Shown here: one piece after another, positions 40,014 through 49,342 of the stretch | Position numbering within the stretch: the first letter of the stretch is position 1 | Layout of the letters: each line of letters starts with the position of its first letter | Assembly (NCBI RefSeq): GCF_018219815.1 | Contig: NZ_JADMKU010000019.1 | Location: 1-64,000 of the forward strand | DNA length: 64,000 nucleotides | From: Thalassovita aquimarina | Lineage (GTDB): Bacteria > Pseudomonadota > Alphaproteobacteria > Rhodobacterales > Rhodobacteraceae | Reading direction: 5' to 3' | Notes under the pieces: model-generated | What the model was told of the DNA's origin: nothing | Database searches by the model: none | The model's input: only the letters and a program-made list of their open reading frames with translations | Made by a program: the position numbers and the translations under genes

Positions 40014-40916
40014 TCAGCCTCCTATCTCAACTATGACCGCGCCCGCCGCAATCAAGCTCATGAGCGCAATCCGGCGCGGGCCCACGGTTTCCTTCAGCAC
40101 CAGCCAGCCGATCAGCGCCGCAAAGACGGTTGAGGTTTCTCTCAGAACAGCAGCCTCGCCCACCTTGTCAAGCCGCGTCGCCAACATGATAGACCCGAAG
40201 CTGAGAAAGGCCACCACCGCCCCCACGACCCCGCGCGCCATCAGGGGAGCCAGTGTCGGCCGGCTGATCATGCCGCGCCAGCGCAGCACGGCGATCGGCG
40301 GCATCACCAGCCCGTCGAACAAGAAGAACCAGGCCAGGAAGGTGAACGGATCGGCGGTGGCGCGGATGCCATAGGCGTCATAGGTGGTGTAACAGGCCAC
40401 GAACAGCCCCGTCGCCACCGCCAGCATCAGCGCGATGCCCAGCGTGTCGCGGTTCAGCTGCAGAAAGATCAGGTTGTAGACCGCCAGCCCGAAAATCCCG
40501 GCCAACAGCACCGCCACGCCCAGCCATTGCACGCCCGTGAAGGTTTCCCCGAACAACATATAGGCGCCGATCACGGCGAAAAGCGGCCCCGTCCCGCGCA
40601 CCACCGGGTAGACGACCGTGTAGGCGCCCTTGCTATAGGCGAAGGCCTGCAGGAACTTGTACGCGGTGTGGATGACGAAGGCGGTGGCGAAGATCGGCCA
40701 CATGTGCGGTTCGGGAAACGGCACCATGAACAGCGCGAAGGGCGCCGCCATCACCCCGTAACTGAAATCGATCGCGCCGCGCGACAGCCAGGGATCATGA
40801 CGCCCCTTCTGCAGCGCCCCGAACACCGCATGCAGCAACGCCGCCGACAGGGCGAGGATCAAGGCCAGTTGATGCCCGGCCTCGGTGCCTTCCAGCCCGG
40901 TCAGCCAAGCGCTCAT
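40014..40916 (-). CDS. EamA/DMT-family transporter
   Basis: A 300-residue membrane protein with ten predicted helices in two EamA repeats. Each ends in the typical motif: FAVIGAYMLFGETFTGVQWLG (in part) and FAALIGWLVLKETVGPRRIAL (in part). It would export or import a small metabolite; the substrate is unknown. Its ATG overlaps the preceding gene's stop by 4 bases and yciB follows 11 bases later, so ftsY, the small gene, this transporter and yciB look like one transcription unit. Confidence 0.88.
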   Translation of the reverse strand: MSAWLTGLEGTEAGHQLALILALSAALLHAVFGALQKGRHDPWLSRGAIDFSYGVMAAPFALFMVPFPEPHMWPIFATAFVIHTAYKFLQAFAYSKGAYTVVYPVVRGTGPLFAVIGAYMLFGETFTGVQWLGVAVLLAGIFGLAVYNLIFLQLNRDTLGIALMLAVATGLFVACYTTYDAYGIRATADPFTFLAWFFLFDGLVMPPIAVLRWRGMISRPTLAPLMARGVVGAVVAFLSFGSIMLATRLDKVGEAAVLRETSTVFAALIGWLVLKETVGPRRIALMSLIAAGAVIVEIGG

Positions 40917-41350
40917 ATAACGCGGGGTTCGAACTGACCCATGGCGATGTCGCGCAACCTTTCAACCCGCTCGGAAATGTCGATTTCGCTGCCGTCATGG
41001 GCCAGGACGGTGGTCCCGCCCGAAGCGTCCTCGGCATAGCCGTCGATCAGGACCGAAATCATCGAATTGATCACGAAGGGGCTGCGATAGGCGCGCAGCA
41101 GGCAGAAATCCTGAATTCGCGGCAGGGCGTTTTCGCGCTCCGCGTCCCAAATCAGCCGCCCGGCGCCGACCACTTCGTCGCCGTCGGTGACGATGCATTC
41201 CGAATACAGGATACGGCCATCATCCCATTTGTCATCGCCCAGGTAGGGATAGCTCAGCCGCGAGGTTTCCATCACCTCGTCGACAGCGGTGTGGATCGCT
41301 ACGATATCCCAACCGTATTCGTTTCTCAGTGTATCGTGAATCTCAAGCAT
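40913..41350 (-). CDS. Acyltransferase-like small protein, unknown function
   Basis: A 145-residue protein. The central stretch ECIVTDGDEVVGAGRLIWD followed by IQDFCLLRAYRSPFVINSMI resembles the beta4/alpha3 core of GNAT acetyltransferases, but the canonical Q/RxxGxG/A acetyl-CoA loop is not present, so this is only fold-level similarity. The ATG at 41350 overlaps the end of ftsY by 8 bases and the stop overlaps the DMT transporter start by 4, so it is translated with its neighbours. Confidence 0.72.
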   Translation of the reverse strand: MLEIHDTLRNEYGWDIVAIHTAVDEVMETSRLSYPYLGDDKWDDGRILYSECIVTDGDEVVGAGRLIWDAERENALPRIQDFCLLRAYRSPFVINSMISVLIDGYAEDASGGTTVLAHDGSEIDISERVERLRDIAMGQFEPRVI

Positions 41351-42542
41351 CAAGACCAGTCAGCGCCTTTGCAAATTCTTCGGGGTCAAAGGCTTGCAGA
41401 TCGTCGATCTGCTCGCCCACGCCGATCGCATGGATCGGCAGGCCGAACTTGTCGGCCAGCGCCACCAGCACGCCGCCCTTGGCGGTTCCGTCGAGCTTGG
41501 TCATCACAAGTCCCGACACGTCGGCCAGTTTCTGGAACGTCTCGACCTGGCTCAGCGCGTTCTGCCCGGTGGTCGCGTCCAGGACCAGCAGCGTGTTGTG
41601 CGGCGCGGTTTCGTCCTTCTTGCGGATCACCCGCACGATCTTGGCGAGTTCCTCCATCAGGTCGGCGCGGTTCTGCAGCCGCCCGGCGGTGTCGATCAGA
41701 AGCAGGTCGGCGCCCTCGGCCTCGGCCTTGGTCATCGCGTCGAAGGCGAGGCTGGCCGGATCCGATCCTTCCGGCGCGGTCAGCACCGGAACCCCGGCGC
41801 GGTCGCCCCAGACCTGCAATTGCTCGACAGCGGCGGCGCGGAAGGTGTCACCGGCGGCGATCACCACCGACTTACCCGCCGCCTTGAACTGGCTGGCCAG
41901 CTTGCCGATGGTCGTGGTCTTGCCCGACCCGTTCACGCCGACGACCAGAACCACCTGCGGCTTCTTGGGGAACAGCGGCAGCGGTTTCGCCACCGGGTCC
42001 ATGATACGGGCGATTTCGTCCGACAGCAGCCGCTTGATTTCCTCGACCGACAATTTGCGGCCGAAACGGCCTTCGGCGATATTGGCGGTGACGCGCAGTG
42101 CGGTGTCGACCCCCATGTCCGAGGCGATGAGCAACTCTTCGAGGCTCTCCAGCATGTCGTCGTCGAGCACCCGGCGGACGACCGGCTTGGCCTCTTTCCG
42201 CCCCATGATCCGGCCCAGCAGGCCGGGCTTGGCCGCCGGTTGCGGTTTTTCCGCGACCGGTTCGGGCTTGGTGGGTTCGGGTGTGGGTTCAGGCTCCACC
42301 GGCTCAGGCGCGGCGGGGGCCGCTTCCGGTTCCGGCTCGGCTTCCGCCTCGGGGACAAGCTCCGGCTCAGCCCCAGGCTCGGGTGCCGGTTCCGGCGCGG
42401 CAGGCTCGGGCGCGGTGACCTCTTCGGGTTCCGCGAGCGCCTCTTCGACCTCGCCACCCTCCTCGATGATGGAATCCAGCCCCTCCTCGATCCGGGACGA
42501 GGATTTCATCAGCCGCTGTTTGAGTTTTCCAAAGAAGGACAT
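41343..42542 (-). CDS. ftsY: Signal recognition particle receptor FtsY
   Basis: FtsY docks SRP-ribosome complexes at the inner membrane. The 399-residue protein has a basic/amphipathic start (MSFFGKLKQRLMKSS) and a long acidic Glu/Pro-rich A domain (about 15-100). An N domain and an SRP-type GTPase G domain follow, with GVNGSGKTTTIGKLA (P-loop), DTFRAAAVEQLQVW, DTAGR and TKLDGTAKGG. Length and order are standard. It leads the overlapping group running to yciB. Confidence 0.97.
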   Translation of the reverse strand: MSFFGKLKQRLMKSSSRIEEGLDSIIEEGGEVEEALAEPEEVTAPEPAAPEPAPEPGAEPELVPEAEAEPEPEAAPAAPEPVEPEPTPEPTKPEPVAEKPQPAAKPGLLGRIMGRKEAKPVVRRVLDDDMLESLEELLIASDMGVDTALRVTANIAEGRFGRKLSVEEIKRLLSDEIARIMDPVAKPLPLFPKKPQVVLVVGVNGSGKTTTIGKLASQFKAAGKSVVIAAGDTFRAAAVEQLQVWGDRAGVPVLTAPEGSDPASLAFDAMTKAEAEGADLLLIDTAGRLQNRADLMEELAKIVRVIRKKDETAPHNTLLVLDATTGQNALSQVETFQKLADVSGLVMTKLDGTAKGGVLVALADKFGLPIHAIGVGEQIDDLQAFDPEEFAKALTGLDA

Positions 42543-42660
42543 GAAGGGGATTCCGTAAGTCTTTCGAATGACCTAGCCACTCTGCCACGCCATTGGAAGC
42601 CCTACCCCTTATTTCCTTGGGGATGGGGCTGTGGAAAACCCTGTGGGAGGGCATGTATTT

Positions 42661-43308
42661 TCAGCCAAGGAATCCCATGAATAAAAGGGCTTGCGCGGCG
42701 TAGTAAAAGAACCAGATCAGGAACGGCGCAATTCGGCCGAAGATGCCGCCCGAAACCACGAAAAGTTCCACCGAAAGGATCAAATCGGACAGGATGAAGC
42801 TCAATGCGCCGGCCAGGATGGTGGCGCGGGGAATCGGCAACTGCGCCGCCGTGGCCCCCATCGCCATGATCAGCAACACGTAGAATCGCACCGGAATCTT
42901 CAGCCCGCCGGTCCGTGGCGCAAGCCAGAACTCCGTCGACAGGCCCAGCCCGATCAGCGCCACCGGCACCGCCCAGGCCAGCGCATCGCCACCGAACTGC
43001 GGGGCAAACTGCACCCAGAAGGCGATGACATAGAGGATGTGACCGATGGCGAAGGCGCCGATTCCGGCCTTGAGCCAGCTTTCCCCCGGCCGCGACAACA
43101 GGAAATCGCCCGCCGCACAGGCCCAGAGCCCCGCCAACGCCCATCCCGGCGCCCCCGCCAGGCTGATTCCCACCGCTGGCACCGCCACCGCGCCGGTCTT
43201 GACCAGCGTTTTCGCAACGCTTGGCCCCCGCTGGCAAAACCACGACAGGTAAGCGGCGGAAAGCGCCGCGCCGATCAGCAAAAAGGCTGGTCCGATACCG
43301 TAGATCAT
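42661..43308 (-). CDS. Lysoplasmalogenase family (YhhN) membrane protein
   Basis: A 215-residue protein with about eight transmembrane helices. It carries YhhN landmarks KTLVKTGAV, CAAGDFLLSRPGESWLKAG, FAIGHILYVIAF and GALSFILSDLILSVELF, including the acidic residues (GD, SD) thought to be catalytic in this hydrolase group. Eukaryotic members cleave the vinyl-ether bond of lysoplasmalogen; the bacterial substrate is unclear. It has no operon partner. Confidence 0.88.
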   Translation of the reverse strand: MIYGIGPAFLLIGAALSAAYLSWFCQRGPSVAKTLVKTGAVAVPAVGISLAGAPGWALAGLWACAAGDFLLSRPGESWLKAGIGAFAIGHILYVIAFWVQFAPQFGGDALAWAVPVALIGLGLSTEFWLAPRTGGLKIPVRFYVLLIMAMGATAAQLPIPRATILAGALSFILSDLILSVELFVVSGGIFGRIAPFLIWFFYYAAQALLFMGFLG

Positions 43309-43422
43309 TCTTCCCCCGTTGGTTCGCCCGCACCGGCGCCGCCCGGTGGCGACGAAATACCAAATCGCCGTGTTGCGGAATTGTGACTTGGCCTGCGGGT
43401 ATTTGTTCCGCAGGATGGCGGC

Positions 43423-43812
43423 ATGAAATGGATTGTTCCACTGCTTTTTTGCGCCACGGCGGCACAGGCCGATACCGCGATGTCAGGTCCGGAATTCGAC
43501 GCCTATACGCGTGGTAAGACCTTTTATTACGCCGAAAACGGCGCGCCTTACGGCGGCGAGGAACACCTCGACGATCAGCGGGTGCGCTGGTCGTTCCTAG
43601 ACGGCGATTGCAAGGAGGGCCGCTGGCATCAGGACGGCGCGCTGATCTGCTTTGTCTATGACGACAGTCCCGAACCGCATTGCTGGAGCTTCTTTCAAAG
43701 CCCGGACGGGCTGGTGGCGCGGTTCGAGGGCGATCCGGGCCAGACGGTTTTGTACGAGGTGAACAAATCCGACGAACCGATGCTGTGCCTCGGCCCCAAG
43801 ACCGGGGTCTGA
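43423..43812 (+). CDS. Exported protein of unknown function
   Basis: A 129-residue protein with a short signal peptide (about 1-16, cut near AAQA-D). The mature part has FDAYTRGKTFYYAENG, a YGGEEHLDDQRVRWSF segment and three conserved-looking Cys after the signal peptide (GDCKEG, LICFVYDD, HCWSFF). The pattern (short beta-rich domain, Trp and Cys) is common among small periplasmic roseobacter proteins, but I do not recognise a family. The ATG at 43423 follows AGGATGG. The AlkB-like gene follows 80 bases later. Confidence 0.7.
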   Translation: MKWIVPLLFCATAAQADTAMSGPEFDAYTRGKTFYYAENGAPYGGEEHLDDQRVRWSFLDGDCKEGRWHQDGALICFVYDDSPEPHCWSFFQSPDGLVARFEGDPGQTVLYEVNKSDEPMLCLGPKTGV

Positions 43813-43892
43813 CCGGGCATGGTCATGATGATTGCCGCCCCCCGGTCGCGGCGATAGGCTGGGCGCGCAACACCCCCCACCCGGATCGCAAG

Positions 43893-44909
43893 ATGTTCCT
43901 GTTCACCATTGCAACGCTGACGCCGGCCCTGCTGCTGATCCTGTCGGCGTTTCTGGGCGGCATCTGGGTGCTGATCGCTGTGTGTTTCATCACGCTCTTC
44001 ACCTTCCTGATGGACCGCCTATGCCGCGCGGCCGCCGAACCCCGTCCAGATGCCGAGTTTCCCGCCGGCGACGGGTTGTCCGCTTTCCTGGCGCAGGTGC
44101 ACCTGCCGATGCTGGCGCTGGCGGTCTGGGCCGTGGGCGGCGGCAGCGGCATGACCGGCTGGGAACGTGCCGGGCTGCTGGTCGGCTTCGGGCTGTTTTT
44201 CGGCCAGATCGCGCATCCCAACGCGCATGAACTGATCCATCGCGGCAACCGCTGGCTCGGCGAGCTGGGCAAGATGGTCTATGTCAGCTTGCTGATCGGC
44301 CATCACGTGTCGGCCCACCGGCTGGTGCATCATGTCCATGTCGGAACCGATGCCGATCCCAGTTCCGCGCGCAGGGGCGAAGGGTTCTGGCGCTTTGCGA
44401 AACGTGGCTGGACCGGTGCCTTCCGCGCCGGACTGCGGGCGGAAAACGAACGGCGCGCGCGCGCCGGGCACATGTCCCCGCTGTCGCATCCCTACCTGCA
44501 CTATGCCGGCGGGGCGCTGGTGGCGATGGCGCTGGCGGGCCTCGCCCTGGGGCCGGGGGGCCTCGCCGCGCTGATCGGGGTGGCGGGCTATGCCCAGATC
44601 CAGATGCTTCTATCCGACTACGTGCAGCATTACGGGTTGCGGCGTGTCTTGCGCCCGGACGGAAAGCCGGTGCCGGTCGGCCCCGAGCACAGCTGGAACA
44701 CCCCGCATCGGTATTCCAGCGCGATGATGCTGAACGCGCCGCGCCATTCCGATCACCACATGCACCCGTCCCGGCATTACCCGGCGCTGCGGCTTTCCCC
44801 GGAGATGCCAGTACTGCCGCATTCGCTGCCAGTGATGGCGGTTATCGCATTGTGGCCGGGGCTGTGGCAGCGGGTGATGGACCCGCGCTTGGCGGCGTTG
44901 GGATTATAG
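43893..44909 (+). CDS. AlkB-like membrane di-iron monooxygenase (alkane 1-monooxygenase family)
   Basis: A 338-residue integral membrane protein with the eight-plus histidine pattern of the AlkB/fatty-acid-desaturase family: NAHELIHR, HRLVHHVHVGTDADPSSAR and NTPHRYSSAMMLNAPRHSDHHMHPSRHYPAL (in part). These bind two irons and hydroxylate or desaturate alkyl chains. AlkB proteins of hydrocarbon degraders are usually ~400 residues, so this shorter form may act on another lipid; no rubredoxin gene is adjacent. The ATG at 43893 is the first consistent with the membrane start MFLFTIATLTP; its ribosome binding site is weak. Confidence 0.85.
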   Translation: MFLFTIATLTPALLLILSAFLGGIWVLIAVCFITLFTFLMDRLCRAAAEPRPDAEFPAGDGLSAFLAQVHLPMLALAVWAVGGGSGMTGWERAGLLVGFGLFFGQIAHPNAHELIHRGNRWLGELGKMVYVSLLIGHHVSAHRLVHHVHVGTDADPSSARRGEGFWRFAKRGWTGAFRAGLRAENERRARAGHMSPLSHPYLHYAGGALVAMALAGLALGPGGLAALIGVAGYAQIQMLLSDYVQHYGLRRVLRPDGKPVPVGPEHSWNTPHRYSSAMMLNAPRHSDHHMHPSRHYPALRLSPEMPVLPHSLPVMAVIALWPGLWQRVMDPRLAALGL

Positions 44910-44914
44910 GAGGC

Positions 44915-44970
44915 TGTCTGCCCCCTCTGCGCCTTCGGCGCATTCACCCCCGAGGATATTTTGAAAAAGA
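44915..44970 (-). repeat. Intergenic palindromic repeat, family R2, copy 2
   Basis: CTGCCCCCTCTGCG, a hairpin GCGCC-TTC-GGCGC, then GCATTCACCCCCG-GGATATTTT-AAAAAG-AGAA, matching the copy at 18.6 kb in both conserved blocks while the hairpin sequence differs. It lies between the convergent AlkB-like and xseA genes, just behind the xseA stop. Confidence 0.75.
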
Positions 44971-44976
44971 AGAAGC

Positions 44977-46527
44977 TCAGAACAGGCTGCCCTGTTCGGG
45001 GGGCTTCGGCTTGGATTTGGGCTGCGGTTTCGAGGGCTTGGCGCCGAGTGTGAGGCGACCGTCGGCGAATTCGATTTCCAGCATTTCGGCCTTGGCGGCC
45101 GCTTTCTTGCTGGTCACCACATCGCCATCGCCACGCACCACGGCGTAGCCGCGTTTCAGAGTCGCCTTGTAACCCAGCGTTTCGCGCAGCCGGTCGAGCG
45201 CCTCGACCTGTCCTTGCCAATCGGTGACCTGCCGCTGGCCTGCATCGGACAGGCGCTTTGACAGGCGATCGAAATCGTTGCGCTTGCGCCTGATGTCTTG
45301 TTCCAGCGGCTGGATCTTGAGCCGGTCGGCGCGGCGCCCGAGCGCTTCGCGCTTGGTATCGATGACGCGGTGAAGCCCCGCCGGAAGGCGGGGCGAGAGC
45401 CCGCCCAGGGTGCGCTTTTCGGCCTCGATCCGGCGGGAGAGGCTGGACGGGCGCAGGCCGCCGCGAATGTCGGACAGTTTCACCTGGCGCAGCTGCACCG
45501 AGCGGATCAGCGCCTGCGGCAGCCGTTCGCCCCAACTGTCGAGCCGCTGGCGCGGGCTTTCCAGCAGCGTGTCGGCGCGCGGCAGGGCACGTGATAGATC
45601 GCGCAGCCGCTGGCCGCGCTGGCCGACGCCCTGGGTCAGCGCCCGGGTCAGCCGCGATCCCTGCTGATCGAGCCAGCCCATGAGTTCCAGCCGCACCGGC
45701 ACCGCCAGTTCGGCCGCCGCCGTGGGGGTGGGCGCGCGCATGTCGGACACGAAATCGATCAGCGTGGTGTCGGTTTCATGCCCCACCGCGGAAATCAGCG
45801 GAATCTCCGACGCAGCCGCGGCGCGGGCGACGATTTCCTCGTTGAAGCCCCAGAGGTCCTCGATCGAGCCGCCGCCGCGCGCCACGATCAGAAGGTCGGG
45901 CCGGGGCATCGCGCCACCCGGGCTGAGCGCGTTGAACCCAGCGATGGCGCGGGCCACTTCGGGGGCGCATCTTTCGCCCTGCACCGCCACCGGCCAGATC
46001 AGCACCTTGCGCGGGAACCGGTCGCGCAGCCGGTGCAGGATATCGCGGATCACCGCGCCCGAGGGCGAGGTCACGACGCCGATCACTTCCGGCAGGTAAG
46101 GCAGTTCCTTTTTGCGTTCTGGCGCGAACAGGCCTTCGGCGGCGAACATCTGCTTGCGCTTTTCCAGCATCGCCATCAGCGCGCCCATGCCCGCCGGTTT
46201 GATATCCTCGATCACGATCTGGTACTTGGACTGTCCCGGGAAGGTGGTCAGGCGGCCGGTCGCGATGACCTCCATGCCTTCTTCCGGCGCCGTGGCGAGC
46301 CGTGACGCAACCCCTTTCCAGATCACCCCGGCGATCACCGCGCGATCGTCTTTCAGGTCGAGATAGACATGCCCCGAGCGCGGCCGCGACACCCGGCCGA
46401 CTTCGCCGCGCACCCGGACATGGGCGAATTCCCCCTCGATCAGGCGCTTCACCGCGCCGGAGAGTTCGGTGACGCTGAATTCGGGCGCGTTTTCGCCTTC
46501 GCGGGGTTCGTCGATCAGATCGGACAT
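44977..46527 (-). CDS. xseA: Exodeoxyribonuclease VII large subunit
   Basis: XseA with XseB degrades single-stranded DNA in both directions in repair. The 516-residue protein has an N-terminal OB-fold (FSVTELSGAVKRLIEGEF, VRVRGEVGRVSRPRSGHVYLDL), the catalytic domain (VIGVVTSPSGAVIRDILHRL, RPDLLIVARGGGSIEDLWGFNEE, ISAVGHETDTTLIDF) and a coiled-coil C-terminus with KRGYAVVRGDGDVV. The ATG at 46527 starts the conserved region. It is divergent from purD; xseB is not adjacent. Confidence 0.96.
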   Translation of the reverse strand: MSDLIDEPREGENAPEFSVTELSGAVKRLIEGEFAHVRVRGEVGRVSRPRSGHVYLDLKDDRAVIAGVIWKGVASRLATAPEEGMEVIATGRLTTFPGQSKYQIVIEDIKPAGMGALMAMLEKRKQMFAAEGLFAPERKKELPYLPEVIGVVTSPSGAVIRDILHRLRDRFPRKVLIWPVAVQGERCAPEVARAIAGFNALSPGGAMPRPDLLIVARGGGSIEDLWGFNEEIVARAAAASEIPLISAVGHETDTTLIDFVSDMRAPTPTAAAELAVPVRLELMGWLDQQGSRLTRALTQGVGQRGQRLRDLSRALPRADTLLESPRQRLDSWGERLPQALIRSVQLRQVKLSDIRGGLRPSSLSRRIEAEKRTLGGLSPRLPAGLHRVIDTKREALGRRADRLKIQPLEQDIRRKRNDFDRLSKRLSDAGQRQVTDWQGQVEALDRLRETLGYKATLKRGYAVVRGDGDVVTSKKAAAKAEMLEIEFADGRLTLGAKPSKPQPKSKPKPPEQGSLF

Positions 46528-46609
46528 GATGGATCGGCCTGCTTCACTTGTTTCCTGCCTCAACGCACCTTAGAACGCCGCCAACGGAAGGCCAAGCGGA
46601 GTCAGGCTC

Positions 46610-47872
46610 ATGAACATTCTCATCCTCGGCGGCGGCGGGCGCGAACATGCGTTGGCCTGGGCGGTTCTGCAGAACCCCAAATGCGACAAGCTGATCGTTG
46701 CGCCGGGCAATGCCGGCATCGCCGCGATCGCCGATTGCGCCAGCCTCGACATCCTGAACGGCGCGGCGGTGGTGAATTTCTGCGAAGAAAACGCCATCGA
46801 TTTCGTCATCGTCGGCCCCGAGGCACCGCTGGCCGAGGGCGTCGCCGACCGGCTGCGCGATGCCGGTTTCCTGGTTTTCGGCCCGTCCGAGGAAGCGGCC
46901 CGGCTGGAAGCCTCGAAAAGCTTCACCAAGGAGATTTGCGACGCCGCCAAGGCACCGACCGCAGGCTACGGCCATTTCACCGATCCGCAGGCCGCCAAGG
47001 CCTATATCCGTGAACAGGGCGCGCCGATCGTGGTCAAGGCCGACGGTCTGGCCGCCGGCAAGGGCGTGATCGTGGCAATGGACGAAGACACCGCGCTGGC
47101 CGCCATCGACGACATGTTCGGCGGTGAATTCGGATCGGCCGGCGCCGAGGTGGTGATCGAGGAATTCATGGACGGCGAAGAGGCCTCCTATTTCGTCCTC
47201 GTGGATGGCGAAACTTGCCTGCCCATCGGCACCGCGCAGGATCACAAGCGCGTCGGCGAAGGCGATACCGGGCTGAACACCGGCGGCATGGGCGCCTATT
47301 CCCCGGCCCCCGTCCTGTCCGACGAGATCGCCGAGAAGGCGATGGAGGAAATCATCAAGCCCACGATGAAGGCGATGGCCGATCGCGGCACGCCGTATCA
47401 GGGCGTTCTTTACGCCGGGCTGATGATCAAGGACGGCCAGCCGCGGCTGGTGGAATACAACGTGCGTTTCGGCGATCCCGAATGCCAGGTACTGATGCTG
47501 CGGCTGGGCGCGCAGGCGCTCGACCTGATGCAGGCCTGCGCCGAGGGCCGTCTGGACGAGGCACAGGTCAACTGGGCCGACGATCACGCGATGACCGTCG
47601 TGATGGCCGCCAAGGGGTATCCCGGCGCCTATGAGAAGGGCAGCGTGATCAAGGGGCTGGATGCCCTGCCGGAAACCAGTTCGGAAATGTGCTTCCACGC
47701 CGGTACCGGCGAAAAGGACGGCCAGATCGTGGCCACCGGCGGCCGGGTGCTGAACGTCACCGCGCGCGGCGCGACGCTGCAGGAAGCGGCCGACCGCGCC
47801 TACGCGATGGTCGACAAGATCGACTGGCCCGAAGGCTTCTGCCGCCGCGATATCGGCTGGCGCGCGCTCTGA
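46610..47872 (+). CDS. purD: Phosphoribosylamine--glycine ligase (GAR synthetase)
   Basis: PurD ligates glycine to phosphoribosylamine with ATP, the second step of purine synthesis. The 420-residue ATP-grasp enzyme has ILILGGGGREHALAWA at the start, VGPEAPLAEG, KADGLAAGKGVIVA, EEFMDGEEASYFVLVDG and the signature YNVRFGDPECQVLM. The start at 46610 follows a stretch with GGAGTCAGG. It appears to be a single-gene unit. Confidence 0.97.
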   Translation: MNILILGGGGREHALAWAVLQNPKCDKLIVAPGNAGIAAIADCASLDILNGAAVVNFCEENAIDFVIVGPEAPLAEGVADRLRDAGFLVFGPSEEAARLEASKSFTKEICDAAKAPTAGYGHFTDPQAAKAYIREQGAPIVVKADGLAAGKGVIVAMDEDTALAAIDDMFGGEFGSAGAEVVIEEFMDGEEASYFVLVDGETCLPIGTAQDHKRVGEGDTGLNTGGMGAYSPAPVLSDEIAEKAMEEIIKPTMKAMADRGTPYQGVLYAGLMIKDGQPRLVEYNVRFGDPECQVLMLRLGAQALDLMQACAEGRLDEAQVNWADDHAMTVVMAAKGYPGAYEKGSVIKGLDALPETSSEMCFHAGTGEKDGQIVATGGRVLNVTARGATLQEAADRAYAMVDKIDWPEGFCRRDIGWRAL

Positions 47873-47981
47873 CCCTGCCCGTTCGGGCCGGTCCGGCGCG
47901 ACAGAACGTTTGCGCCGGACCATTCGCGCCCCTATCATGACTGGGCCTGCAATCCCTAATCACCCGGAGCAGTTCGAAAAA

Positions 47982-48584
47982 ATGTCAGACCTGGAAACCG
48001 AGGCTTACGAAAGCGGCGATTTCACCCAACTGATCTTCGAATATGCGCCGATCGGGCTGGTCGTCACCGAAAGCCGGGTGATCCGCGAATGCAACCCGGC
48101 CTTCGCGCAGATGTTCGGTTACGAACAGGACGAATTGCGCGACACCAGCTTCGCGCGACTTTATCCCACCCAGGAAGAATTCGTGAATATCCGCAATCGC
48201 GGCGCGAAGGAGCTGAGCGAGCAAAGCCCCTATTGGGACGAACGGGTTATGATGCGACGGAACGGCGATTTGTTCTGGTGCCGCGTGCGCGGCCACAGTT
48301 TCACCCCCGACGAACCGCTGCGCCGGGCGGTTTGGACGCTGGCCGATCTGTCCGACTCACGCCCTTATCAGCCACTGACCCGGCGCGAACGCGAAGTGTT
48401 TTCGCTGATCAGCGAAGGCAAGACGAGCAAGGAAATCGCCATCACGCTGGGCATGTCGCACCGCACGGTCGAGGTGCACCGGTCGCGGCTTCTGAAGAAA
48501 TTCCGCGCCGCCAATACCGCCGGGCTGTTCCAGTCCCTGGGCGCGATCAATGGCGATCACGTGGTCAGCGGCACCCGCGCCTGA
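47982..48584 (+). CDS. PAS-LuxR (NarL-type HTH) transcriptional regulator
   Basis: A 200-residue regulator. The PAS domain (about 15-125: FEYAPIGLVVTESRVIRECN, FGYEQDELRDTS, RNGDLFWCRVRG) is followed by a LuxR-type helix-turn-helix (about 135-190: LTRREREVFSLISEGKTSKE, HRTVEVHRSRLLKKF). It lacks a receiver domain, so the signal would be sensed directly by PAS; no cofactor-binding residue is obvious. The ATG at 47982 is close to the conserved region though its GGAG is 13 bases away; an ATG at 47937 is possible. It is convergent with the FG-GAP gene. Confidence 0.88.
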   Translation: MSDLETEAYESGDFTQLIFEYAPIGLVVTESRVIRECNPAFAQMFGYEQDELRDTSFARLYPTQEEFVNIRNRGAKELSEQSPYWDERVMMRRNGDLFWCRVRGHSFTPDEPLRRAVWTLADLSDSRPYQPLTRREREVFSLISEGKTSKEIAITLGMSHRTVEVHRSRLLKKFRAANTAGLFQSLGAINGDHVVSGTRA

Positions 48585-48590
48585 AACCGG

Positions 48591-49342
48591 TCAGTCCCGG
48601 CAATTCAGCGCGCGATCAAAGCTTTCGGGCCCCTCGAACCGGCCGATTTCGCGGCCATACAGACGCCCGTTTTCCAGCCGCACCGCCATCACCCGATGCC
48701 AGTCGGCATCGGCGGTGACGATCTCGGGGCCCCGTCCGCAATCGCGGATGCCGCCGCCGATACCTGGATCGCCCAATAGGTGATTTGTCAGCCCCTTCAG
48801 GGCCGCGACTTCGCTCAAGCCGCCATCGCGGAACCGCCAGACCCGTAATGTCCGGGCCAGATGCGGGCGGTCGATATAGGCCAGTTCGACAAAACCGTCG
48901 CCATCCAGATCGGCCCCGCCCAGCGGTGCCAGCCAACGGTGGGTGCGGCCGATATGAGGCGTTTGGGCGACCTTGCCGGTCTCGTCGTAGATGGCCAGCG
49001 CCGCGCCGCGCGCGATGTCGGTTTCGACAACGACCACTTCGGCATCGCCGTCGCCATCAACGTCGATCAGCCGCGGCGACAGGTCTTCGAAGACGCGGTT
49101 CTCGGGCAATCGCACAATCAGTTTGCGCCCGTCCGACAGCCGCATCCGCAATGCGCCCCATTCTTCCGGATCGCCGAACACGCCATGGGCATAGCGCGTG
49201 GTCGGGTCGGCGAACCGGGCCGATTGGATTTCGGCAGCGACCGGCCCCGCCAGAAACGCGGCACACAGGCCCAAGGCCAGCCCCGCGCGCCGGGCCATGT
49301 GGCGCCACGGGCGCGCCGGGTATCGCCGCGCCCTGCCCCGCA

